This document shows positions 1 to 5,550 of a DNA stretch of 7,561 bases, in pieces. Both the position numbers and the translations under genes were made by a program. Source of the DNA: an uncultured Lachnospiraceae bacterium (GTDB lineage: Bacteria > Bacillota > Clostridia > Lachnospirales > Lachnospiraceae); assembly GCA_947631755.1 (NCBI GenBank), contig CANRMO010000116.1:1-7561 (forward strand), read 5' to 3'. The notes under the pieces were generated by a model, which searched no databases, was not told the origin of the DNA, and worked only from the letters and a program-made list of their open reading frames with translations. Each line of letters opens with the position of its first letter. Positions within the stretch are counted from its first letter, which is position 1.

Positions 1-1248
1 CTGGTTCATATAGAGGAAAAGCATTTTACTGAAGCCGTAATTTCTCACTGCCTCCGCGTCATCTTCCGTCAGAATACAGTTTCTTTCTGTGTCAATATAG
101 ATCTCCCCGCTGGGAAAATCTTTTACGCGGAAATACTCCCGTGCCTGGAATATATAGGGACAGAGACGGAAAACCGCTTCCGCCTCCTCTCTTCCCACTT
201 CCGACAGGCCCGGATTTGCCGCGGAAAAGAAATTCCGCAGATACGCCGCCTCCTCTTCCATGCCCTCAGCGATCAGACAGTACGTTCTGATCTCTTTCAA
301 AAAAGAGATCAGTTTATCATCGTTGGCATCATTTTCCAGAATCTGATATTCTGCTTTTCCCCGGACTCCGTGCAGGGCATCGTGGTAGGCATAGGAAAGC
401 GTCTGCATGATATTGTGCTCATCCCGGAACATACTCTCGTACATTGAATCAAAAAAAGAAGAGAGGATCTGCACGCTCATCTCATCCAGTCTGTCCTCCG
501 GCATATAGCGCATGAAAAAATTGGCCCGGTTCCGCCACATATAATAATTTAAAAAAGTGGTGGGCTTTCTCCCATTTGCCCCCATCTGGTGGAGGGCGGC
601 GGCAGAAGCCAGCGTCACTACCCGGTACCCTGCAAGATGGATGCGATGCCCCCACTCCATATCATCCCAATAGATAAAATTGTCCTCCGGCATAATACCG
701 ACATCCGTGTCCCGGATCACAGATCCCCGCACCATGACTGCACAGGTGGCCACCGTATCACATTCGACCACATCCGGCAGCGTTCCATCTTCTATCTGAT
801 CGGCCCCTATCGTCTTCGCTGTGCAGTGGTCATAATCGATCATAAGGCCACTCTGCTGGATATATTCCGGCATCTGCATATGGTATACCCGGCATCCCGC
901 CATCCCCACATCCGGATTGGCCTCCATGTACTCATACAGTGTGTTGATCGCATTTTCATCTACCTGGGCATCGTCATCCAGGCACATAAAATACTCATAT
1001 CCCTTATCCCGGACAACGCGCAGGCCAGTATTAAAGCCGCCAGAACCGCCGAGGTTCTCCCTGTTCTCAAGTACGGTGACTGAATCCCCGTACCGCTGTC
1101 TCACAGCTTCCACACTGCCGTCTGCCGAGGCATTATCTACCATATAGATGTCAAAATTATGTACACGGCTCTCTTGTATGCTCTGAATACAGTCCAGCAC
1201 AAAATCCCGTTTGTTATAGTTGCATATCACAACTCCAATAGGGTTCAT
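1..1248 (-). CDS. Family 2 glycosyltransferase (GT-A fold), C-terminus beyond window
   Basis: The frame stays open for 416 codons from an ATG at 1248 to the left edge, so the C-terminus is missing. The start is preceded by an AAGGTGAGGGG purine-rich ribosome binding site. The GT-A domain begins at once with GVVICNYNKRDF (residues 5-16), followed by VDNASADGS (37-45), the nucleotide-sugar motif NLGGSGGFNTG (65-75), the metal-binding DDD (91-93) in CLDDDAQ, and the acceptor/catalytic EDNFIYWDDMEWG (188-200). H220 in ALHQMG is a plausible metal ligand. NxGGSGG and WDDxE are typical of rhamnosyl- and galactofuranosyl-transferases (WbbL/GlfT-like), so a role in cell-surface polysaccharide synthesis at the cytoplasmic face is likely; donor and acceptor are not readable from sequence. 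No N-terminal domain precedes the catalytic fold. Residues from about 245 on form a mainly helical acidic extension I cannot name. It lies 101 bp downstream of pdxT on the same strand but probably has its own promoter. Confidence 0.92.
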   Translation of the reverse strand, partial: MNPIGVVICNYNKRDFVLDCIQSIQESRVHNFDIYMVDNASADGSVEAVRQRYGDSVTVLENRENLGGSGGFNTGLRVVRDKGYEYFMCLDDDAQVDENAINTLYEYMEANPDVGMAGCRVYHMQMPEYIQQSGLMIDYDHCTAKTIGADQIEDGTLPDVVECDTVATCAVMVRGSVIRDTDVGIMPEDNFIYWDDMEWGHRIHLAGYRVVTLASAAALHQMGANGRKPTTFLNYYMWRNRANFFMRYMPEDRLDEMSVQILSSFFDSMYESMFRDEHNIMQTLSYAYHDALHGVRGKAEYQILENDANDDKLISFLKEIRTYCLIAEGMEEEAAYLRNFFSAANPGLSEVGREEAEAVFRLCPYIFQAREYFRVKDFPSGEIYIDTERNCILTEDDAEAVRNYGFSKMLFLYMNQ

Positions 1249-1263
1249 CCCCTCACCTTCTCT

Positions 1264-1347
1264 CTTTTGGATTCATTCCCTGCTATTGTAACACAGAAAG
1301 CCATGATATGCCATTACAATTTTCACGGCGGAACGAATCCCCAAAAG
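1264..1347. repeat. 84-bp imperfect palindrome between pdxT and glycosyltransferase
   Basis: The outer arms CTTTTGG-ATTCATTCC (1264-1279) and GGAACGAAT-CC-CCAAAAG (1330-1347) pair over 16 positions, with a 2-nt bulge (1339-1340) and one mismatch that becomes a G-U pair in minus-strand RNA. Nested inside are perfect 7-bp arms ATTGTAA (1285-1291) and TTACAAT (1314-1320). The element starts 2 bp after the pdxT stop codon. There is no U-tract of a normal intrinsic terminator, so it could be an RNA-end-stabilising hairpin, an operator, or a small dispersed palindromic repeat. The pairing is seen directly; the role is unknown. Confidence 0.6.
1285..1314 (-). promoter_or_regulatory. Possible promoter for the glycosyltransferase
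   Basis: Read on the minus strand, ATGGCA (1314-1309, 4 of 6 matches to the -35 consensus) is followed after 18 bp by TACAAT (1290-1285, 5 of 6 to the -10 consensus). A start near 1278 would give a leader of about 30 nt. The two boxes lie inside the palindromic element at 1264-1347, so folding or protein binding there could affect transcription. The assignment is weak because the -35 box is poor. Confidence 0.35.
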
Positions 1348-1349
1348 GC

Positions 1350-1913
1350 TTACGAGGCCATATTGCAAAAATACCTGTGTACGGCCAGATTCTCTGTCAG
1401 CTCTGGGTGAAACGCCGTCACAAGCTGATTCCCCTGCCTCGCCGCCACGATGTTTCCGTCCACCACGGCGAGGACTTCCACCTCTGTGCCCGCCTCTTCG
1501 ATATACGGGGCGCGGATAAATGTCATTTCTATTTTCCCCCCGCCGCCAAAATCTGCATATGCCTGAAAACTTCCCAGCTGCCTCCCATATGCATTCCGTC
1601 TCGCAGCAATATCCATCGTGCCAAACCCATAAGCCTCCTCATTTCTGATCCGGGAGGCGAGAAGGATCAGGCCGGCACATGTCCCAAATACCGGCATTCC
1701 ATTTTCGATTTCCTCTTTTATCGGCCCAAGCAGCCGCAGCTCCCTCAACAGCTTTGCCATAACCGTACTCTCCCCGCCAGGGATGATTATGCCGTCATGT
1801 CCCTGGAGCAGATCTTCTCTGCGCCGTATCTGGAAATGTTGTATTCCGAGCTTTTCCAACATCCGCCCATGTTCCGCAAAGGCCCCCTGCAATGCTAAAA
1901 TGCCAATCTTCAT
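1350..1913 (-). CDS. pdxT: Pyridoxal 5'-phosphate synthase glutaminase subunit PdxT
   Basis: A 187-residue class I glutamine amidotransferase, normal length for PdxT. It hydrolyses glutamine and passes ammonia to PdxS in the cytoplasmic PLP synthase complex. The N-terminus GILALQGAFAEH (4-15) is diagnostic. The oxyanion strand is PGGEST (45-50), the nucleophile is C79 in FGTCAGL, and the rest of the triad is H169 and E171 in FHPEL. The PdxT-specific stretch around RRNAYGRQLGSFQ (105-117) is also present. The ATG (1913-1911) follows the pdxS TAA with no gap, and an AGAGGA site sits inside the end of pdxS, so the two are translationally coupled. All catalytic residues are intact. Confidence 0.98.
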   Translation of the reverse strand: MKIGILALQGAFAEHGRMLEKLGIQHFQIRRREDLLQGHDGIIIPGGESTVMAKLLRELRLLGPIKEEIENGMPVFGTCAGLILLASRIRNEEAYGFGTMDIAARRNAYGRQLGSFQAYADFGGGGKIEMTFIRAPYIEEAGTEVEVLAVVDGNIVAARQGNQLVTAFHPELTENLAVHRYFCNMAS

Positions 1914-2789
1914 TTATTGTCCTCTTTCCGCCATAAGCAGTGAAATCTCTGACTCGTTTATGCCCACCATGGCCTCGCCTAAATCCTCTGACAATTCGGC
2001 GATCAATCTGGCATCTTCATAGTTTGTGACCGCCTGGACGATGGATGCCGCCCTCTTCTCTGGATTTCCTGATTTGAATATTCCAGATCCCACAAAAACG
2101 CCCTCTGCGCCGAGCTGCATCATAAGTGCCGCATCTGCCGGAGTCGCCACGCCACCGGCGGCAAAATTCACAACAGGCAGCTTTCCGTTCTCATGCACAT
2201 ACCGGAGCAGATCCACCGGAACCTGCAGCTGCTTTGCCGCCTCATATAACTCATCTTCCGAAAGATTCTGTACCCTTCTCATCTCCGCATTCATTGCCCT
2301 CATGTGGCGGACCGCCTGAATGATGTCGCCAGTGCCCGGCTCTCCCTTTGTCCGGATCATAGAAGCTCCCTCGCTGATCCTACGCAGTGCCTCGCCTAAA
2401 TCCTTGGCGCCGCACACAAAGGGAACTCTAAATTTACGTTTATCAATATGATACACATCATCTGCCGGAGAGAGCACCTCGCTCTCATCAATATAATCAA
2501 TCTCAATCGCCTCTAAGACCTGTGCCTCTACAAAATGCCCGATCCTGCATTTTGCCATGACCGGGATCGACACCGCCTCCTGGATTCCCTTTATCATTTT
2601 AGGATCACTCATTCTTGAAACTCCCCCGGCCGCCCTTATGTCCGCCGGAATCCTCTCCAGCGCCATAACCGCGCACGCCCCGGCTTCCTGTGCGATCTGC
2701 GCCTGCTCCGGCGTAGTCACATCCATAATGACACCGCCCTTTAACATCTGGGCCAGATTCTTATTCAGTTCATAACGGTTTTCTGACAT
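1914..2789 (-). CDS. pdxS: Pyridoxal 5'-phosphate synthase lyase subunit PdxS
   Basis: A 291-residue TIM-barrel enzyme that condenses ribose 5-phosphate, glyceraldehyde 3-phosphate and ammonia into PLP (DXP-independent B6 pathway), normally as a dodecamer decorated with PdxT. The two Schiff-base lysines are K80 (MAKCRIGH) and K148 (IRTKGEPGTG). The phosphate sites GTG (152-154) and FVGSGIF (232-238) and the early catalytic aspartate D23 (VIMDVTTPEQA) are in place. I chose the ATG at 2789 because AGGAGG (2802-2797) lies 7 nt upstream. An in-frame TTG at 2807 would put that ribosome binding site inside the coding region. First gene of a pdxS-pdxT operon with zero intergenic distance. Confidence 0.98.
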   Translation of the reverse strand: MSENRYELNKNLAQMLKGGVIMDVTTPEQAQIAQEAGACAVMALERIPADIRAAGGVSRMSDPKMIKGIQEAVSIPVMAKCRIGHFVEAQVLEAIEIDYIDESEVLSPADDVYHIDKRKFRVPFVCGAKDLGEALRRISEGASMIRTKGEPGTGDIIQAVRHMRAMNAEMRRVQNLSEDELYEAAKQLQVPVDLLRYVHENGKLPVVNFAAGGVATPADAALMMQLGAEGVFVGSGIFKSGNPEKRAASIVQAVTNYEDARLIAELSEDLGEAMVGINESEISLLMAERGQ

Positions 2790-2796
2790 TACACTG

Positions 2797-2802
2797 CCTC
2801 CT
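2797..2802 (-). promoter_or_regulatory. Ribosome binding site that fixes the pdxS start
   Basis: A perfect AGGAGG on the minus strand, 7 nt before the ATG at 2789. It excludes the upstream in-frame TTG at 2807 as the natural start. Confidence 0.9.
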
Positions 2803-2825
2803 GACAATTAATTTATTTTCCCGAC

Positions 2826-2852
2826 ATTATATCTCTCTTCTGGCATTTACAA
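2826..2852 (-). promoter_or_regulatory. pdxST promoter with weak -35
   Basis: A perfect TATAAT on the minus strand (2831-2826) would start transcription near 2819, giving a leader of about 30 nt before pdxS. The only -35 candidate is TTGTAA (2852-2847; 4 of 6), spaced 15 bp away. A perfect -10 with a poor, badly spaced -35 is what one expects of an activator-dependent promoter. PLP synthase genes in Firmicutes are often controlled by a MocR-type PdxR, but no such gene is in the window. Confidence 0.5.
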
Positions 2853-2886
2853 AATATCCAAATTCATTATTTTTCGCCATGCCAGA
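2839..2886. promoter_or_regulatory. Operator-like inverted repeat over the pdxST promoter
   Basis: TCTGGCAT (2839-2846) and its exact reverse complement ATGCCAGA (2879-2886) are centred 40 bp apart, about four helical turns. The first arm lies between the pdxS -10 and -35 regions, the second upstream of them. A third copy of the TGGCAT core lies on the minus strand at 2916-2921, again about 40 bp further on. Such phased half-sites fit a dimeric regulator bound upstream of and over the promoter. The regulator is unknown; a PdxR/MocR-type protein is only a guess from the target genes. Confidence 0.4.
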
Positions 2887-2952
2887 TGGACTATTTTTTA
2901 AAAATGCTTTTATTAATGCCACTCCTCCTCTGCCCATGTACCCAAAATTATT

Positions 2953-2981
2953 TTGACAAAAATGTCTTTCTCTGATATCTT
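2953..2981 (+). promoter_or_regulatory. Strong vegetative promoter for the NusG-II/Gx/glycosylase operon
   Basis: A perfect TTGACA (2953-2958), a 17-bp spacer, and TATCTT (2976-2981) preceded by TG one base upstream (2973-2974), which makes it an extended -10. Transcription would begin near 2988, leaving a leader of about 40 nt before the ATG at 3027. Confidence 0.72.
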
Positions 2982-3026
2982 ACATTATGGAAAAGATTAT
3001 ATATCAAATAAAAATGGGGAATTGCC

Positions 3027-3428
3027 ATGGAAAAGATAAGCCGGAATTTCACAAAACAGGACATTGCCATCCTGCTCGTCCTGATTCTATTTGGAGTTGT
3101 GGCCAGCATATGGATCTATCTCCCAGACAGATCTTACGGAACTTTTCTCGAAATCCGCCAGAACGGTAAAGTCATAAAAACATTACCACTTTATACCGAT
3201 CACGAGGAAACAATCACATCCAATGACGGGGGATCAAACACCTTTTCAATCAAAGACGGAGTTGTCAGTATGACTCGGTCTGACTGTGGGGACCACACTT
3301 GTATCCGCACCGGAAAAATAAAAAAAACTGGGGAATCGATCGTCTGCCTTCCCCACCGCCTGGTGCTGCAGATCACAACAGATAAAAATGAGAATGACAT
3401 CAGAGAACCCGACATGATCGCACATTGA
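3027..3428 (+). CDS. Membrane-anchored NusG domain II-containing protein
   Basis: A 133-residue protein with an N-terminal membrane anchor (about 12-31, hydrophobic run ending in SIWIYLP) and an extracytoplasmic domain of the NusG_II type. The family signature is clear: a beta-rich segment with NDGGSNTFSIKDGVVSM (66-82), then SDCGDHTCIRTGKI (86-99) and GESIVCLPHRLVLQI (102-116). Three cysteines, C87, C92 and C107, are the family's conserved set and could form a disulfide or bind a metal or cofactor outside the cell; that is inference. Despite the name it is not a transcription factor. GGGGA lies 6 nt before the ATG. The gene is the first of three; pairing with a downstream Gx-family membrane protein recurs in Clostridia, so they may work together. 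The biochemical role is not established. Confidence 0.9.
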   Translation: MEKISRNFTKQDIAILLVLILFGVVASIWIYLPDRSYGTFLEIRQNGKVIKTLPLYTDHEETITSNDGGSNTFSIKDGVVSMTRSDCGDHTCIRTGKIKKTGESIVCLPHRLVLQITTDKNENDIREPDMIAH

Positions 3429-3468
3429 CCACAGATCTCACAGAAAACATGCGCAAAGGGGGCAGATT

Positions 3469-3969
3469 ATGCAGACAACCACAAAAAAAATGGCCAGGTT
3501 CGCAGTCTACACAGCGCTTGCCTTTATTTTCAGCTACATCGAGAGCCTGGTTCCCCTGCCCATTCCCTTTCCCGGAATAAAACTCGGCCTTGCCAATCTT
3601 GTCATTATCATTGTTCTCTATCAATCCGGTTTTACCGCGGCATTTAGCGTATCCATCGTCCGGAATATTCTGAATGCCCTTACATTTGGCAGCCTGTTCG
3701 GGCTCTTTTACAGCCTGGCCGGAAGTGTTCTGAGCCTCCTTGCCATGGAGGGGCTGCGGCGGCTGAAACCACTGAAAATATCCATGATCAGCGTCAGCAG
3801 CATCGGAGGGATCATCCACAATATGGGACAGCTTCTTGTCGCCTCGGCCCTGGTCGGTCACAGCGCAATCCTTCACTATTTCCCATTTTTGTACTTTGCG
3901 GGACTGATTGCCGGAGTGCTGATCGGCGTTCTCGGAAAACTCTGTCTCAAAAGACTCAGCCAGTTTTGA
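3469..3969 (+). CDS. Gx transporter family membrane protein (Hpre_diP_synt_I family)
   Basis: A 166-residue integral membrane protein with about five to six hydrophobic segments (near 11-29, 39-53, 57-80, 82-95, 105-130, 138-158). Recognisable family features are YIESLVP (23-29), PGIKLGLANLV (35-45) and the buried polar IIHNMGQ (115-121). Databases have called this family 'heptaprenyl diphosphate synthase component I', but the fold resembles the substrate-binding S components of ECF vitamin transporters, and 'Gx transporter' is the safer name. No substrate can be read from the sequence. AAAGGGGG lies just upstream of the ATG, and 40 bp separate it from the NusG-II gene, so the two are co-transcribed. 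Confidence 0.9.
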   Translation: MQTTTKKMARFAVYTALAFIFSYIESLVPLPIPFPGIKLGLANLVIIIVLYQSGFTAAFSVSIVRNILNALTFGSLFGLFYSLAGSVLSLLAMEGLRRLKPLKISMISVSSIGGIIHNMGQLLVASALVGHSAILHYFPFLYFAGLIAGVLIGVLGKLCLKRLSQF

Positions 3970-3997
3970 AAAAATATTAATTCAGAAAGGAACAGCG

Positions 3998-4630
3998 ATG
4001 AGCAATTTTAAATATGGCGATAAAGAGATAAATTATCTGAAATCAAAAGACAAAAAACTTGCAGACGTTATAGACCGGATCGGCCACATTGAAAGGGCCT
4101 GCATTGACGATCTTTTTGAGGCAGTTGTCAATTCGATCATCGGCCAGCAGATCTCAACAAAAGCACACGAATCCATCTGGAAAAGAATAAAAGGCGACCT
4201 GGGCATGCTTGATGCAAAAAAACTTCTCTCTCTCGGGAGGGAAAAACTCCAAGCATATGGAACAACCTGGCGAAAGGTTGACTATATTATGGAATTTGCC
4301 TCTAAAGTAAATTCAGGAGAATTTGATTTAGAGGCAATCCACACTATGGCCGATGACGAGGCAGTCGCCGCACTGTCATCCCTCAGGGGGATTGGCGTGT
4401 GGACGGCGGAGATGATCCTGCTCTTCTGCCTACAGAGACCGGATATTTTCAGTTTCGGGGATCTGGCAATCCTGCGCGGTATCCGCATGGTCTACCATCA
4501 CAGAGACCTGCCCAGGGAACGCTTCGAGAGATACCGGAAACGTTTCAGTCCCTATTGCAGCGTCGCAAGTCTGTATTTCTGGGCAGTGGCCGGGGGCGCC
4601 CTCCCGGAGATGAGAGATTATAAAGAGTAA
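3998..4630 (+). CDS. AlkA-like DNA-3-methyladenine glycosylase (HhH-GPD superfamily)
   Basis: A 210-residue HhH-GPD base-excision repair glycosylase, expected to remove alkylated bases such as 3-methyladenine from DNA. Landmarks in order: SIIGQQISTKAHESIW (46-61), the helix-hairpin-helix SSLRGIGVWTAEMILLF (127-143) that grips the DNA backbone, and the catalytic aspartate D155 in FSFGDLAILRGIRMVY. It lacks the four-cysteine iron-sulfur loop of MutY/Nth and the N-terminal domain of E. coli AlkA, so it is the short bacterial form. AAAGGAA lies 5 nt before the ATG. It is the last gene of the plus-strand operon, 28 bp after the Gx gene, and ends 9 bp from the convergent gene. No functional link to the two upstream membrane genes is apparent. 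Confidence 0.9.
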   Translation: MSNFKYGDKEINYLKSKDKKLADVIDRIGHIERACIDDLFEAVVNSIIGQQISTKAHESIWKRIKGDLGMLDAKKLLSLGREKLQAYGTTWRKVDYIMEFASKVNSGEFDLEAIHTMADDEAVAALSSLRGIGVWTAEMILLFCLQRPDIFSFGDLAILRGIRMVYHHRDLPRERFERYRKRFSPYCSVASLYFWAVAGGALPEMRDYKE

Positions 4631-4639
4631 TACGGGAAA

Positions 4640-5326
4640 TCACTCGACCCGTTCCGCCAGTCTTTTTCTCTGGCGCCGCTCATGAGCCAGCCCCTCCTGA
4701 ACCTCATCGATGCGTCTGAAAATATCTGCAATGACATCTTCCTCACTCTCAGCGCGCTCTGGATTCTCTTTCTCACCCCTCGCCTGAATGTCCTTTACAA
4801 AGATGGCTTTGAAGACCACACGCACCAGCGGCTGGATAAAGAACAACTGCGTAAAGAACGCAAATGGGAAATTGAAACATACCAGTTTCAGCCAGGTCGC
4901 AAATAATGTGATCACAGAAAAACCGGCATAATACGGGTAATAGATGATTGCGGCGATCAGGCTCATCGCCGGACACATCAGCCCCACTGTCGCGCAGATG
5001 ATCGCGCTCTCAAAAATCATCGGGTGATTGTTTCTGGGATCAAAAATTCTGGACGCAAGACGGAAAGACAAAGGGCTTCCCATGAAAACTTCCAGACAGT
5101 AGGCAAAGCAGAACTCCACCAGCACAACAGCCCAGATTGGCATATATGTACCAAACATATAGACCCCACCCTGGTTGTTGATGGCTTCCACTACCCCCGA
5201 CGCATGATTGATCTCCATTAATTTCGTTCCGTTGACCACATAAAGACTGTAGAACACATAGGCATGTACAGTAATGATCACAGTGATCAATGCAAAGATC
5301 ATTCTCTGAAATTGATTTCTCGGCAT
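4640..5326 (-). CDS. DUF2798-type multispanning membrane protein with charged C-terminal tail
   Basis: A 228-residue protein of unknown function. The N-terminus MPRNQFQRMIFALITVIIT resembles the opening of DUF2798 family proteins, and a second, similar pair of helices follows. Hydrophobic segments lie near 10-30, 63-82, 104-130, 134-152 and 154-176. The tail (about 177-228) is highly charged, rich in E and R, with a helical, possibly coiled-coil stretch EDVIADIFRRIDEVQEGLAHERRQR. I chose the ATG at 5326 because AGGAGG lies 7 nt upstream and the protein begins at the family-like sequence. The frame is open back to 5488, but that extension is a translation of the 53-bp repeats in two different frames and has no ribosome binding site. 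The long structured leader suggests regulated expression. No catalytic motif was seen. Confidence 0.85.
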   Translation of the reverse strand: MPRNQFQRMIFALITVIITVHAYVFYSLYVVNGTKLMEINHASGVVEAINNQGGVYMFGTYMPIWAVVLVEFCFAYCLEVFMGSPLSFRLASRIFDPRNNHPMIFESAIICATVGLMCPAMSLIAAIIYYPYYAGFSVITLFATWLKLVCFNFPFAFFTQLFFIQPLVRVVFKAIFVKDIQARGEKENPERAESEEDVIADIFRRIDEVQEGLAHERRQRKRLAERVE

Positions 5327-5333
5327 ATATAAT

Positions 5334-5339
5334 CCTCCT
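5334..5339 (-). promoter_or_regulatory. Ribosome binding site that fixes the DUF2798 gene start
   Basis: A perfect AGGAGG 7 nt before the ATG at 5326. It lies exactly 53 bp from the first and 106 bp from the second additional AGGAGG carried by the tandem repeat (5387-5392 and 5440-5445), so the true site is in phase with the repeat array. Confidence 0.88.
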
Positions 5340-5340
5340 A

Positions 5341-5446
5341 GTTTTGCGGAGCAAAATGCGAGCTGCCCAAGCGAGCAGAGGATTTTCCTCCTTGTTTTGC
5401 GGAGCAAAATGCGAGCTGCCCAAGCGAGCAGAGGATTTTCCTCCTT
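5341..5446. repeat. Two perfect tandem copies of a 53-bp hairpin-rich unit
   Basis: Positions 5341-5393 and 5394-5446 are identical over all 53 bp. Homology continues for 5 bp at the right (GTTTT at 5447-5451) and, on the left, for 7 bp covering the gene's ribosome binding site (5333-5339). In minus-strand RNA each unit reads as AAGGAGG followed by three small hairpins: GAGGA-AAA-UCCUC, UGCUC-GCUU-GGGCA and UUUUGC-UCC-GCAAAA. In the first hairpin the stem overlaps the AGGAGG, so that copy would be hidden. As 53 is not a multiple of three, the two copies are read in different frames, which argues against a coding role. It may be a dispersed Lachnospiraceae-type repeat that was duplicated here. 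Confidence 0.97.
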
Positions 5447-5462
5447 GTTTTTATACACGCAA

Positions 5463-5535
5463 AACGACACACGCCGCAAATCTGCCATAGTGTACCGTGA
5501 TCAGATTTACATGCCGAAGCAATACGTGTGTCGTT
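5463..5535 (-). ncRNA. Three-way-junction RNA in the DUF2798 gene leader
   Basis: On the minus strand an 11-bp perfect stem AACGACACACG (5535-5525) with CGTGTGTCGTT (5473-5463) encloses two arms. One is UGC-UUCG-GCA (5521-5512), a classic stable tetraloop hairpin. The other is AAAUCUG (5508-5502) with CAGAUUU (5484-5478), carrying a 17-nt loop. The junction strands are UAU, UGU and GCGG. The closing stem can be extended by GCA/UGC across a small bulge (5538-5536 with 5461-5459). Only four U residues follow the stem, so it is not a convincing terminator. The pairings are directly visible; that it is a functional RNA domain is inference from the layout downstream of a good promoter. The same palindrome could instead be a DNA operator or a mini-transposon end pair. 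Confidence 0.5.
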
Positions 5536-5550
5536 GCAGTATCATTTTTA

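Noticed and set aside
589..1898. Plus-strand open frames of up to 196 codons opposite the glycosyltransferase and pdxT.
   Set aside because: They run antisense to genes with intact family motifs, have odd His/Pro/Arg-rich compositions and no ribosome binding sites.
2790..2807. In-frame TTG at 2807 as an earlier start for pdxS.
   Set aside because: It would place the AGGAGG at 2797-2802 inside the coding sequence, and PdxS proteins normally begin close to the (M)SENRYELNK position.
2905..2921. Sigma-54 promoter, suggested by TGGCAT followed by an AAAGCA-like element on the minus strand.
   Set aside because: The distance between the GG and GC elements is 11 rather than the required 10 nt, and the -12 TTGC element is absent.
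2987..3169. Short plus-strand frame starting at 2987.
   Set aside because: Its start coincides with the predicted transcription start, so there is no room for a ribosome binding site, and it overlaps the clear NusG-II gene in another frame.
4631..4639. Bidirectional terminator between the convergent glycosylase and DUF2798 genes.
   Set aside because: The gap is 9 bp and no stable inverted repeat was found in or around it.
5341..5446. CRISPR array or toxin-antitoxin RNA repeat array.
   Set aside because: The copies are directly adjacent without unique spacers, there are only two, and no cas gene or ToxN-like gene is nearby.
5327..5488. An upstream ATG at 5488 in frame with the DUF2798-type gene, adding 54 residues.
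   Set aside because: No ribosome binding site precedes it. The added residues are the 53-bp repeat read in two frames plus part of the three-way-junction stem, and a perfect AGGAGG precedes the ATG at 5326.
5463..5535. Miniature transposon with 11-bp inverted ends.
   Set aside because: No convincing target-site duplication flanks the arms, and the interior folds into a strand-specific RNA-like junction. It is kept only as an alternative.
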